Positions 1 to 8,248 of a stretch of DNA of 61,134 nt are shown piece by piece. The notes beneath the pieces were generated by a model that saw nothing but the letters and a program-made list of their open reading frames with translations, made no database searches and was not told the origin of the DNA. Source of the stretch: a virus. Location: the IMG/VR virus record IMGVR_UViG_3300007734_000737, positions 1-61,134 of that record; one strand, given 5' to 3'. The position numbers were made by a program, and so were the translations under genes. The stretch's first letter is position 1. Every line of letters starts with the position of its first letter.

Positions 1-189
1 ATAAAATCATTTTCAGCAAAATTACCATTAGTTGTACAAAAAAAAGATTATTCCGATATTAATAAAACATTTGATTCAAATCATTATGTTATGACATATA
101 ATTGGAATGTTTATTTCCCGGATAAGTTAGACGGAGTATATTTAGATTACGATAAATGTTTAGAGTTAAGAAATAATAATGAGAGTTAA
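1..189 (+). CDS. Partial protein, C-terminal 62 residues, unknown function
   Basis: An open frame runs from the first base of the window to a TAA at 187-189, so the start lies outside. The visible end (…KLDGVYLDYDKCLELRNNNES) has no motif I recognise. It overlaps the start of the next gene (ATG at 179) by 11 bases, which suggests a translationally coupled operon with the two sugar-modification-type proteins downstream. It could belong to the same glycan-related block, but that rests on position only. Confidence 0.6.
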   Translation: MKSFSAKLPLVVQKKDYSDINKTFDSNHYVMTYNWNVYFPDKLDGVYLDYDKCLELRNNNES

Positions 190-1057
190 AATAATTACAG
201 CAATATATACAAATTTAAACGGTACCGAATTAGGTGGTAGACCTAGTCGTGGAGGGCATTATAGATGGAGTTTATTATCATTATTAAAAATGAATGATGC
301 TGATTTTATATGTTATACATCTGAAGAAGAATTAAGTGATTTAGAACAATTTTTCTACAATGAAAATAATGTTAGTAAAGATAAATTACAATTTTCTGTG
401 TTTAATTTACACGATAATGTATTTTCTGAACTTATCAATAAATACAAAGACGTAGAGGGAGCTAAACGAGGGGATAGATGTATTGAAATTCAATATATGA
501 AATTTATTTGGTTCTTATCTGAAGATATGTCTTATGATTATTATTTTTGGATTGATGCCGGACTATCTCACTGTGGTTTAATACCAAACAAATATTTGAC
601 ACCGGGAGGACCTCATAATAAAGGTTATTATGAAAGTACATTATTTAATAATAAATTCTTAGAAAACTTAATGATAAATACCGGAGACAAATTTACATTG
701 ATTGGAAAAGAAAATGATAGAAATTATTGGTCGGGAACAGTAGACCCAATTCATTTTACTGACTATAATAGAATGATTCACATTATTGGAGGTGTCTTTG
801 GTGGTAAAAAAGAAATATGGAAACCAATAATTGATTTATTTAGAAATTATGTTTACAAAGTATCTGAACACGATAAGAGATTATACCACGAAGAAGATAT
901 TATGACATTAATGTTTAGAAATCATCCGGAATTATTTTACAATTACTATTTTGAAACTTGGTGGCACGAAGATGAAAGAATGGCAGGAACCGATATGTCG
1001 GAACACGTTAAAAACAATAAAAGTTTTTATAAAATATTAGAAGAATTAAATGAGTAA
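179..1057 (+). CDS. HtrL/YibB-like glycan-related protein
   Basis: This 292-residue protein resembles the HtrL/YibB family, which is found in bacterial surface-polysaccharide loci and is poorly characterised biochemically. The visible signature is an aromatic strand ending in FWIDAGLSHCG (D126), matching the family's W-[IV]-D block. A later segment (IIGGVFGGKKEIW) is shared with the next gene, so the two are paralogues. No signal peptide or membrane segment is apparent, so it should be cytoplasmic. The ATG lies inside the preceding gene, and the gene's end overlaps the next start by 8 bases, typical of a tight operon. A role in modifying a host or virion glycan is an inference; the acceptor and donor are unknown. 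Confidence 0.6.
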   Translation: MRVKIITAIYTNLNGTELGGRPSRGGHYRWSLLSLLKMNDADFICYTSEEELSDLEQFFYNENNVSKDKLQFSVFNLHDNVFSELINKYKDVEGAKRGDRCIEIQYMKFIWFLSEDMSYDYYFWIDAGLSHCGLIPNKYLTPGGPHNKGYYESTLFNNKFLENLMINTGDKFTLIGKENDRNYWSGTVDPIHFTDYNRMIHIIGGVFGGKKEIWKPIIDLFRNYVYKVSEHDKRLYHEEDIMTLMFRNHPELFYNYYFETWWHEDERMAGTDMSEHVKNNKSFYKILEELNE

Positions 1058-2726
1058 GATAACATTAATAACAGGACTATGGGATATAGGTAGAGGGGAC
1101 CTTCAAGAGGGTTGGTCTCGTTCATTCCAACATTATTTAGATAAATTCCAACAACTATTACAAGTTGATGTTAATATGATTATCTTTGGTGATGAGGAAT
1201 TAGAAAAATTTGTATTAGAAAATAGACGTAGTGAAAATACACAATTTGTTCGTAGGGAATTGTCTTGGTTTAAGAATAATGACTTCTATGATAAAATACA
1301 ATCGATTAGAACTAATCCTGATTGGTATAATCAAGTTGGTTGGTTAACAGAATCAACACAGGCTAAATTAGAAATGTATAACCCTTTGGTGATGTCCAAA
1401 GTTTATCTTTTACACGACGCAAAGATTTTAGATAAGTTTGATTCAGAATATATGTTTTGGATTGACGCTGGTTTAACTAATACCATTCATCCGGGATACT
1501 TCACACACGACAAAGTTTTAGATAAATTACCACAATTAGTTAAAAACTTTCATTTTGTTTGTTTCCCATATGAAACCAATAGTGAAATTCACGGATTCAA
1601 ATATCAAGAGTTATGTGAGTTAGCCGGAAAACCTGTTAATATGGTTGCTCGTGCAGGTTTTTTTGGTGGAAAAAAAGATGTTATATCTGAAATCAATAGT
1701 ATCTACTATGGGTTAATGAATGATACATTATCACAAGGATTGATGGGAACCGAAGAGTCATTATTTACCATTATGACCTACAAATATCCTAACTTAATTA
1801 CTTATTCAGAGATTGAGGGTAATGGTTTAATGGGTAAATTCTTTGAAGATTTAAAAGATATGACCGTTGAAGTTAAATCAGAAGTGTCTACAGATGTTGT
1901 TGTTAATAATTTGGATACGTCAAAAGTTGGTCTTTATGTAATTACATTTAACTCACCAAAACAATTAGAGGTCCTTATACAATCTATGTTAGATTATGAT
2001 TCAGATTTTATTAATAAACCAAGAAAATTTTTATTGGACAATTCAACTGATTTATCTACAACACCAAGATATCTTGAACTATGTGAACAGTATGGTTTTG
2101 AACATATTAAGAAAGATAATATTGGTATTGTTGGTGGTAGAGTATTTGTTGCTGAACATTTTGATGAAACCGATTTAGATTTTTATTACTTTTTTGAAGA
2201 TGATATGGCGTTCTACCCTAAAAAAGGTGAAGTATGTAGAAATGGATTTCCAAGATTTGTTGACAATTTATATCAAAAATCTTTAGAAATTATTCAAAAA
2301 GAAAATTTTGATTTTTTAAAGTTAAATTTTAGTGAGTTTTTTGGTGACCATAGTGTGCAGTGGAGCTGGTATAACGTTCCACAAGATTTTAGACAAAGAC
2401 ATTGGACTAATAACCCTAAGTTACCGGTTCAAGGTTTAGACCCTAATTCACCTAAAACAAAATTTGATGAAATACATATTCATAAAGGATTACCATATAT
2501 AACAGGCGAATCCCATTTATCGAATTGGCCGATTGTATTAACAAAAGAGGGTAATTATAAATGTTATTTGGAGACAAAATGGGCACACCCCTTTGAACAA
2601 ACCCTTATGTCATATGCTTATCAAGAAACCGTTAAAGGTAATATTAAACCAGGGTTACTATTATTAACACCAACCGAACACGATAGATTTGAACATTATG
2701 ATGGGTCGTTAAGAAGAGAATCTTAA
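1050..2726 (+). CDS. Fusion: HtrL/YibB-like domain plus GT-A glycosyltransferase-like domain
   Basis: This 558-residue protein has two parts. Residues 1 to about 265 are HtrL/YibB-like: an ITGLWDIGRGD start, FWIDAGLTNT around D139, and ARAGFFGGKKDV, paralogous to the preceding protein. From about residue 290 a second domain begins with a strand and helix (GLYVITFNSPKQLEVLIQS), continues with DNIGIVGG, and reaches FFEDDM (E383-D385). This order fits a GT-A fold glycosyltransferase with a DxD-type metal site. The downstream stretch with HKGLPYITGESHLSNWP may be the acceptor side. The protein probably transfers sugar in the same pathway as its neighbour. Its stop codon overlaps the stop of the convergent HNH gene by 4 bases. 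Assignment to GT2 or another family cannot be settled by eye. Confidence 0.6.
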   Translation: MSKITLITGLWDIGRGDLQEGWSRSFQHYLDKFQQLLQVDVNMIIFGDEELEKFVLENRRSENTQFVRRELSWFKNNDFYDKIQSIRTNPDWYNQVGWLTESTQAKLEMYNPLVMSKVYLLHDAKILDKFDSEYMFWIDAGLTNTIHPGYFTHDKVLDKLPQLVKNFHFVCFPYETNSEIHGFKYQELCELAGKPVNMVARAGFFGGKKDVISEINSIYYGLMNDTLSQGLMGTEESLFTIMTYKYPNLITYSEIEGNGLMGKFFEDLKDMTVEVKSEVSTDVVVNNLDTSKVGLYVITFNSPKQLEVLIQSMLDYDSDFINKPRKFLLDNSTDLSTTPRYLELCEQYGFEHIKKDNIGIVGGRVFVAEHFDETDLDFYYFFEDDMAFYPKKGEVCRNGFPRFVDNLYQKSLEIIQKENFDFLKLNFSEFFGDHSVQWSWYNVPQDFRQRHWTNNPKLPVQGLDPNSPKTKFDEIHIHKGLPYITGESHLSNWPIVLTKEGNYKCYLETKWAHPFEQTLMSYAYQETVKGNIKPGLLLLTPTEHDRFEHYDGSLRRES

Positions 2727-3307
2727 TTTAAAATTTTATTACTTTTACTTAAATTATCTTCAGCCCATAGTGGCTGAAGATTAGTGTAATAACAAAGTTT
2801 ATAAATTTCTTCTTCCGTATTTGCCGATGATAAAGGAATGATGTGGTCAATATGCCATTCATTTCTGTTATCCCAACACATACCATCAACAAATTGTTTT
2901 TCTAAATATTCTTTTAATAATTCCGGAGAACAACCAATAATATGAAATGTTTTATTATTTTTTGTGACATTTCTGTCTTTTAAAAATAATCCAAGCCTTG
3001 ACCTCATATTTTTTTTTAACTTAAATAAAACATCGGTGTTAGATTTGATGTACGACCAATTATTTTGATAGTCCGGGTTTTTATCAAACCATTCTTTTTT
3101 ACTTTGTTTTACTTTTTCTTTATTGTTATCAACATATTTTTGTTTGATTCCATTAACTTTTTTTTTATTTTTTTGATTATATAAAGTAGATTGTTTATTA
3201 GAACATACTTTACATTCAGGTCTTTTACCATCAAACCTATCTTTGTTATTGTAAAACTCACAAACATCTTTTTCTTCTTTACATTTACTACATATCTTTT
3301 TTTCCAT
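2723..3307 (-). CDS. HNH endonuclease, free-standing homing type
   Basis: The 194-residue protein starts with a zinc-ribbon-like CxxC pair (C6/C9 and C32/C35), followed by a lysine-rich linker. It ends in a classic HNH nuclease core, EWHIDHIIPLSSA (H152, D154, H155), with the Asn in YTNLQPLWAEDN (about N176). Such proteins cut DNA site-specifically and often spread as homing endonucleases in phages. A close relative of the same architecture lies at 44296-45069. The gene is on the strand opposite its flanks and its start lies inside the small ribbon-helix-helix gene upstream (20-base overlap). Both points fit a mobile insertion. The stop overlaps the stop of the convergent glycosyltransferase gene. 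Confidence 0.85.
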   Translation of the reverse strand: MEKKICSKCKEEKDVCEFYNNKDRFDGKRPECKVCSNKQSTLYNQKNKKKVNGIKQKYVDNNKEKVKQSKKEWFDKNPDYQNNWSYIKSNTDVLFKLKKNMRSRLGLFLKDRNVTKNNKTFHIIGCSPELLKEYLEKQFVDGMCWDNRNEWHIDHIIPLSSANTEEEIYKLCYYTNLQPLWAEDNLSKSNKILN

Positions 3308-3443
3308 AATACTCTTTTAATAACTTATTAAGTAATGTTGATTTTTTAACTTTTTCTTTAACCATTCGGTCAAATAAATCACGGTCTAAACTTATTCCAA
3401 ATTTAACCTTTCTGTCTTCTTCTAATTTTGTTGGTCTTGCCAT
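3288..3443 (-). CDS. Small ribbon-helix-helix (Arc/CopG-like) protein, 51 aa
   Basis: A short open frame starts with ATG at 3443 and ends with TAG at 3288-3290. The product begins MARPTKLEEDRKVKFGISLD and continues with two predicted helices, ending LNKLLKEYYGKKDM. A basic beta-strand (KVKFGISL) followed by helix-turn-helix is the pattern of ribbon-helix-helix DNA-binding proteins, which act as dimers. A promoter-like TATTTATA sits 4 bases before the ATG, read on the same strand. The gene overlaps the HNH gene by 20 bases in a different frame, so the two are probably coupled. It may repress the shared region between this unit and the adhesin operon; this is inferred from position. Confidence 0.65.
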   Translation of the reverse strand: MARPTKLEEDRKVKFGISLDRDLFDRMVKEKVKKSTLLNKLLKEYYGKKDM

Positions 3444-3447
3444 ATTA

Positions 3448-3455
3448 TATAAATA
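3448..3455 (-). promoter_or_regulatory. TATTTATA promoter-like motif for the RHH/HNH unit
   Basis: Read on the minus strand this is GA-TATTTATA-TAAT-ATG, with the motif 4 bases before the start codon. It is the same oriented motif seen before many genes here. The very short leader would give an almost leaderless transcript if it works as a -10 box. Confidence 0.45.
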
Positions 3456-3520
3456 TCTCGTTTATTGTTAAAGTTTCACTATAACTAATAATAAATAAAA
3501 AATATTTTTGTTTTATGAAG

Positions 3521-3528
3521 TATTTATA
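3521..3528 (+). promoter_or_regulatory. TATTTATA promoter-like motif for the adhesin operon
   Basis: TATTTATAATAAAAAC lies 13 bases before the ATG at 3542. No -35 box is visible at the usual distance. The 98-base region 3444-3541 therefore holds two divergent copies of the motif, one for each flanking unit. Confidence 0.55.
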
Positions 3529-3541
3529 ATAAAAACTTTAG

Positions 3542-6361
3542 ATGGAATTTTTTATAAAGAAAAACGCAACCTTACCCCTATTAAAATTACAGGTAGTAAA
3601 AGATGGTAGAAGTGATTACAATAATTTTATGGAATTATTGGAAACTTCCACCATATTCTTTTCTATGGTTAATTCTGAGACCGGTATTCCTAAAATAATT
3701 TCAAGACCGGGAGGATTTGTTGAGAAAACATTTGACGACCCAAATGCTGAACCTGAATATTATATTTACTATCAATTTACCAAACAAGACACAAGTATTG
3801 AGGGTAGATATGAGGGTCAATTTTTAGTTAAAACATTTGATGGTAATGTCATATTACCTGTTAGAGAAAAACTATACATATACGTTCAAGAATCGTTTAT
3901 TGCAGATGATTTAGAATATAACACTTGTTATACTTCAACATTCCCTTGTTGTGGTAATCCGGATATTGTTGAAAATCCAAATGAAAATACGATTACAATA
4001 ACCTCTCAGTATTACCCAAGTTCTATAGGTGTATTATATACAGCGACATCAAGATATCCAATGGATACAGATGTTACAGTCACATTTAAAAATGTTTTAG
4101 GCGTAAATACAGGAGACCCAATTATAATAGATTCATCGGTTTCAATATATACCGGTAGTAAACAAGGTATAACTGAACTTATTCTTGATGAGGATTTTAA
4201 TAGATTAAATTTATATACATTATTTTCTGATGTAGTTTTAACATCTGATGGTTATTCACAATACGATTTAAGACCAATACTTACTGGTCCAATAATTATT
4301 GACCCAATAGACCCAAGACCAAGACCAAGATATGTTAATGCAATAGTTACAAGTTGTTGTGATGATACTGAAGGATGTATGTCTATTATTCCAACAAACT
4401 TAGGCATTACTGTAGGTACTAGCGTTTTAGGTAATGACGGTTTATGTTATGTTGTTCAACAATTTGAGACTTTAGAGTGCGAATCAACAGTATCATTTAG
4501 TCAATCATATTATGAAAATTGTAGATATTGTCTTTCAAAATATCCGTGTAATGTAATTAAAGAAACTCCAACACCTACACCAACACAAACTCAAAATCCT
4601 TGTTTAGTAACTCCAACACCTACACCAACACAAACAAAAAATTGTCAAGCACCGGTTTTAAATACAGTATTAAATACTACAGGAAATACATTTTTATTAT
4701 ATTTCACAAGTACAGGACCTTGTTCGGCAATTTCTGTTAATTGGTCTTCAGATAATATTAATTGGACAAGTAGTACCGGTGGTTGTTCATCACCAATAAG
4801 TATTACAATACCTGGTACATTACCATCAACAATATATTTTAGAATTCAACAATTTAGTAATGAATGTCCTTCATTTATTTCAAATACAATAACTTATAAT
4901 GTTATACCAGTTACTAAAACTCCAACTCCAACACCAACTTTTACTCCTACTCCAACAGGGACTCCTCTACCTCCGGTTTCAGTATCTTTTGTTGATTGTT
5001 GTGATAGTTCAAACATTTTTATTATTTATGGCGCCCCTTCATTGGGGTATGATTATGAAGGTACTTATTATATACAAACTTCAGGTTTTACTGGTTGTGC
5101 CACAGTTATTACACAGGCAAATAGACCTAAATTATCGTATCAATATGTTGCGTTAATAAAACAAAGAGATTGTAGTGGTTGTTTTAATTTTATTGGATTT
5201 ACTTGTCCTACGCCAACTCCAACACCAACACAGACTACAACTCCAACACCAACAGTTACATCATTGGCGTGTGATTTCAACTTTGAAACTGTATCGTTAA
5301 GTCCAACACCAACACCAACGGTAACTAAAACACCAACCGTTACTCCAACTAATACTCCAACACAAACAAAAACACCTACACAAACAAAAACACCTACACC
5401 TACTATTACACCGACAAATACATCTACACCTACAAGAACTATTGGATTAACTGTAACTCCAACTAAAACACCAACGAAAACACCTACACCAACTACTACA
5501 GTAACACCAACTACAACTACGACTAAAACATTAACTCCAAGTCCAACACAAACAATAACTTCTACACCGACAAAAACACCTACTCCAACAATGACTCAAA
5601 CACCTAATGGTGTTGTAGTATCCCAATGTTCTGTGATATATCTTGATAATTATGGTGCGGTTTATTCGTATAATAATAACACAAATGTTTCAACATTATT
5701 ATTTAATACAATCCCTCCGGCACTTCTACCATCTTCAGATATTGCTCACACAACATCTAAGTTATGGGTATATAATGCGGCAATATATGAATGGAATATA
5801 ACATTGAGTCCGTTTACAAAAACTTTTAATAGAACAATAACTCTCCCTGTGGGTGTTACATTAGGAAATGGTGTTGCTGCGGTTAATGATACTCAATTAA
5901 TTTCTAGTAATATTATAAATAATTATGTTGTTAGAATAACATTAAATACGAATAACACAAGTACCGTTGAAAATTTATTTACATTACCTTTAGGTAGAAT
6001 AGTTGCGGGAGATATTATATATACAATAGATGGTAAAATTATAGTAACTACTAAAACTACTGTAACAACACCTATCCAATCTTTCTATATTTCACAGTAC
6101 TCATTTATTAACAATACTTGGGTTTTAGAAATGGATAGAAATATCACAACAACGGCACCACAACCTTATGGTTTATCAACAATAAATGGTGATATATATG
6201 TATTTAGTACTAGAAGCTCAAATTCAAATATCTGTGATATTTTTAAAATAAATAAAATATTTCCATATAATGTCACATATATTAATACTATACAAAGTTC
6301 TGTATCCGGAGCATCACAAGTACCAAGTTGTAATAATGTAACATTTGTAACAGGAGTATAA
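3542..6361 (+). CDS. Modular tail-fibre/adhesin-like protein with Thr-Pro linkers
   Basis: A 939-residue mosaic protein. Residues 1 to about 125 look like the N-terminal domain of phage baseplate upper proteins (BppU type: FFIKKNATLPLLKLQVVKDG, then SRPGGF). Two copies of a cysteine module follow (C272-C336 and C486 to about residue 555). A fibronectin-III-like segment sits at about 370-455. Between them run linkers of repeated Thr-Pro pairs, the longest at about 586-690. The last about 245 residues are Asn/Thr-rich repeating strands that could form a propeller or beta-helix. There is no signal peptide. It heads a rightward operon with a second TP-linked protein and a protease. The most likely role is a virion appendage binding the host surface. 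Function is inferred from architecture, not from a recognised whole-length family. Confidence 0.6.
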   Translation: MEFFIKKNATLPLLKLQVVKDGRSDYNNFMELLETSTIFFSMVNSETGIPKIISRPGGFVEKTFDDPNAEPEYYIYYQFTKQDTSIEGRYEGQFLVKTFDGNVILPVREKLYIYVQESFIADDLEYNTCYTSTFPCCGNPDIVENPNENTITITSQYYPSSIGVLYTATSRYPMDTDVTVTFKNVLGVNTGDPIIIDSSVSIYTGSKQGITELILDEDFNRLNLYTLFSDVVLTSDGYSQYDLRPILTGPIIIDPIDPRPRPRYVNAIVTSCCDDTEGCMSIIPTNLGITVGTSVLGNDGLCYVVQQFETLECESTVSFSQSYYENCRYCLSKYPCNVIKETPTPTPTQTQNPCLVTPTPTPTQTKNCQAPVLNTVLNTTGNTFLLYFTSTGPCSAISVNWSSDNINWTSSTGGCSSPISITIPGTLPSTIYFRIQQFSNECPSFISNTITYNVIPVTKTPTPTPTFTPTPTGTPLPPVSVSFVDCCDSSNIFIIYGAPSLGYDYEGTYYIQTSGFTGCATVITQANRPKLSYQYVALIKQRDCSGCFNFIGFTCPTPTPTPTQTTTPTPTVTSLACDFNFETVSLSPTPTPTVTKTPTVTPTNTPTQTKTPTQTKTPTPTITPTNTSTPTRTIGLTVTPTKTPTKTPTPTTTVTPTTTTTKTLTPSPTQTITSTPTKTPTPTMTQTPNGVVVSQCSVIYLDNYGAVYSYNNNTNVSTLLFNTIPPALLPSSDIAHTTSKLWVYNAAIYEWNITLSPFTKTFNRTITLPVGVTLGNGVAAVNDTQLISSNIINNYVVRITLNTNNTSTVENLFTLPLGRIVAGDIIYTIDGKIIVTTKTTVTTPIQSFYISQYSFINNTWVLEMDRNITTTAPQPYGLSTINGDIYVFSTRSSNSNICDIFKINKIFPYNVTYINTIQSSVSGASQVPSCNNVTFVTGV
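4355..4549 (+). repeat. Cysteine module, copy A
   Basis: Coding repeat with spacing CC-x28-C-x24-CRYC-x5-C (from C272 of the 939-aa protein). Followed directly by a Thr-Pro linker. Confidence 0.7.
4565..4635 (+). repeat. Thr-Pro coding repeat with a 26-base direct duplication
   Basis: The 26 bases at 4565-4590 recur exactly at 4610-4635, coding TPTPTPTQT-type linkers on either side of a short Cys-containing spacer. Such tracts can change length by slippage or recombination. Confidence 0.8.
4997..5206 (+). repeat. Cysteine module, copy B
   Basis: Spacing CC-x31-C-x24-CSGC-x7-CP, starting at C486 of the 939-aa protein. It is flanked on both sides by Thr-Pro linkers and includes the shared text TSGFTGC. 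Confidence 0.75.
5299..5608 (+). repeat. Long Thr-Pro/Thr-Lys coding repeat tract
   Basis: About 100 codons of alternating Thr with Pro, Lys, Gln, Val or Asn, built from ACACCAACA-like units. It contains an 18-base tandem unit (AAACAAAAACACCTACAC type) around 5367-5400. It probably forms an extended, exposed stalk and is prone to length change. Confidence 0.8.
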
Positions 6362-6376
6362 TAATAAAAAAACAAT

Positions 6377-8230
6377 ATGGGAACATTTTTAGAAATAACG
6401 ACAGGAAATTATAACGGAGAATTTGCAAATATTACTTTTTTACCTTGTTCAGGTGGAAGTATTTTTATTGGTCAAGTTACTTTACCATACTACTATGATA
6501 ATCCATATTATTATGGAACATATCATATTTACATACCTAAATACAATAAAAATTGTGATTTAGTAATCCCTTGTCCTACACCTCCACCAACATCAACACC
6601 AACTCCAACACCAACACCTAAAATAAATAATTTGGCATTTAATGTGTTGTCTTGTTGTGGTAGACAAACCGGTGTAATAATATTACCTTCAACTTTTATA
6701 ATTGGGGATACTATATTAACTACGAGTAAATTATGTATGACAATTACAGGTTTTGCACCAAAAGGTAGCATTCCAAGTTTTACTTGGGCTGGTATTTCAT
6801 ATGGAGAAGGATGTGATAAGTGTTTATTAGATTATCCTTGTAATCCTGACCCAACACCGACACCAACACCAACAAGTTGTAAAGGTTGTCAAAGTTACAC
6901 CTTACACGGTGGTTTTGGTAGAGGAGGTTACACTGAATTTAGTTATATTCCTTGTGGAGAACAAATACCTGTAACTGTAATATTATACAGGTCTGATTCA
7001 GGAACAGAAGACACATTGGTAGTTTGTGCGGAATGTTATTATGGTATTGTTATAAAATCAGGTACGGGCACTTATGAAATATCAGGAGAATGTATTAAAC
7101 TTACTCCGACACCAACAACTACACCAACACCAACACAAACACCGGCAACAAACTTTTGTATAATGATAACTAATGAATATGGTTGTGGAACTTATACAAT
7201 ACCTACTCAGGGGGATGGATTGGTTAATGGTAAAAAATATTGGACCACCGTGATTGATGGTAAAACTGTTTTAATATATTGGGATAATATTCAAGTTTGT
7301 TGGGTTGTTAAAAACACTAACACAAATGAACAATGTTCTAAATTATTTATTAACTCGGAATATCCTATTGGGGATTATACTCAATGGGTCTCAACACTAC
7401 CCCCAACATCAGGATGTACTTGTTTAGCAACTGATACTTATTTTAGTATAAGATTAATTAATTGTCCAACACCAACACCTACACCAACCAACACACAGAC
7501 GACAACACCAACTAATACGCAAACACCAACGCAAACAAAAACTCCAACACCAACTAAAACACAAACACCTACACCAACTAACACACAGACACCAACACAA
7601 ACAGTAACTAAAACTCCGACAACAACTCCTACACCGACTATGACATCGTCACCATTACCACCAGTTATTGGTTATTTCCAAGATTGTTGTAATAGTGATT
7701 TAAAATTTAAAGTTGGTTTGTTACCTTTTGGTTTAATAATTGGTACCTCGTATTATGTAGAAACTAATGGATACACAGGATGTACAACTTTGATATCCGA
7801 AACACCAGTTTCAATTCAATATCCAACAACAATAGTTTTAGAAGAACAATTTGGTAATTGTGAGGGTTGTAAAGAAAAAAAGTCTATAGTTTGTCCAACA
7901 CCAACACCAACACCAACTCCAACCAATACTCAAACACCAACTCAAACAACAACTCCTACCCAAACTCCTACCCAAACTCCTACTCAAACGGTGACAAATA
8001 CAATGACACCTACAACAACAAACACAATGACACCAACAAATACTTCAACACCAACAATGACACCAACAACAAGTAACCCTTTATGTATTAATTGTAATGT
8101 TTCAGGGTATAGTTATATGATATCGGACCCTGTGATTTACCCATCACCAAGACCGACAAGAACACCAACTCCAACACCAACAGTGACACCGGATAATACG
8201 ATATACACAATATGGGTTCATATTGAATAA
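6377..8230 (+). CDS. Second modular TP-linked, Cys-rich adhesin-like protein
   Basis: A 617-residue paralogue in architecture of the preceding protein, starting 16 bases after it. An N-terminal domain (residues 1-65) ends in IPCPTPPPT. It is followed by cysteine module C (C93 to about C155), a CKGC-containing domain (about 169-242) and a further Cys domain (about 259-366). Then come a TP tract, cysteine module D (C437 to about C506), another TP tract and a short tail. Each globular part is separated by Thr-Pro runs, as beads on a string. It probably assembles with the 939- and 895-residue proteins as a surface appendage. No enzymatic motif is visible. The alternative, a secreted host-directed factor, is less likely because no signal peptide is present. 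Confidence 0.55.
   Translation: MGTFLEITTGNYNGEFANITFLPCSGGSIFIGQVTLPYYYDNPYYYGTYHIYIPKYNKNCDLVIPCPTPPPTSTPTPTPTPKINNLAFNVLSCCGRQTGVIILPSTFIIGDTILTTSKLCMTITGFAPKGSIPSFTWAGISYGEGCDKCLLDYPCNPDPTPTPTPTSCKGCQSYTLHGGFGRGGYTEFSYIPCGEQIPVTVILYRSDSGTEDTLVVCAECYYGIVIKSGTGTYEISGECIKLTPTPTTTPTPTQTPATNFCIMITNEYGCGTYTIPTQGDGLVNGKKYWTTVIDGKTVLIYWDNIQVCWVVKNTNTNEQCSKLFINSEYPIGDYTQWVSTLPPTSGCTCLATDTYFSIRLINCPTPTPTPTNTQTTTPTNTQTPTQTKTPTPTKTQTPTPTNTQTPTQTVTKTPTTTPTPTMTSSPLPPVIGYFQDCCNSDLKFKVGLLPFGLIIGTSYYVETNGYTGCTTLISETPVSIQYPTTIVLEEQFGNCEGCKEKKSIVCPTPTPTPTPTNTQTPTQTTTPTQTPTQTPTQTVTNTMTPTTTNTMTPTNTSTPTMTPTTSNPLCINCNVSGYSYMISDPVIYPSPRPTRTPTPTPTVTPDNTIYTIWVHIE
6653..6841 (+). repeat. Cysteine module, copy C
   Basis: Spacing CC-x25-C-x25-CDKC-x5-C, starting at C93 of the 617-aa protein, with a Thr-Pro linker on each side. 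Confidence 0.7.
7466..7651 (+). repeat. Thr-Pro coding repeat tract
   Basis: About 60 codons of TPTPTNTQT-type repeats between a Cys domain and cysteine module D. The repeat unit at DNA level is ACACCAACA-like. Confidence 0.75.
7685..7894 (+). repeat. Cysteine module, copy D
   Basis: Spacing CC-x30-C-x25-CEGC-x7-CP, starting at C437 of the 617-aa protein. It is closest to copy B in the adjacent gene: both have T-[SN]-G-[FY]-T-G-C in the middle. Confidence 0.75.
7895..8082 (+). repeat. Thr-Pro/Thr-Gln coding repeat tract
   Basis: About 60 codons of TPTPTPT, TQTPTQT and TMTPT-type repeats following cysteine module D. An alternative frame is open here only because of the repeat composition. 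Confidence 0.75.
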
Positions 8231-8248
8231 TATAAAAAACAACAAACT

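Noticed and set aside
7891-8076. 61-codon Asn/Thr/Ser-only open frame
   Set aside because: It is the shifted reading of the Thr-Pro repeat tract in the 617-residue gene.
4565-8190. CRISPR-like spaced repeats
   Set aside because: The repeats are in-frame Thr-Pro coding units of irregular spacing without unique spacers of constant length.
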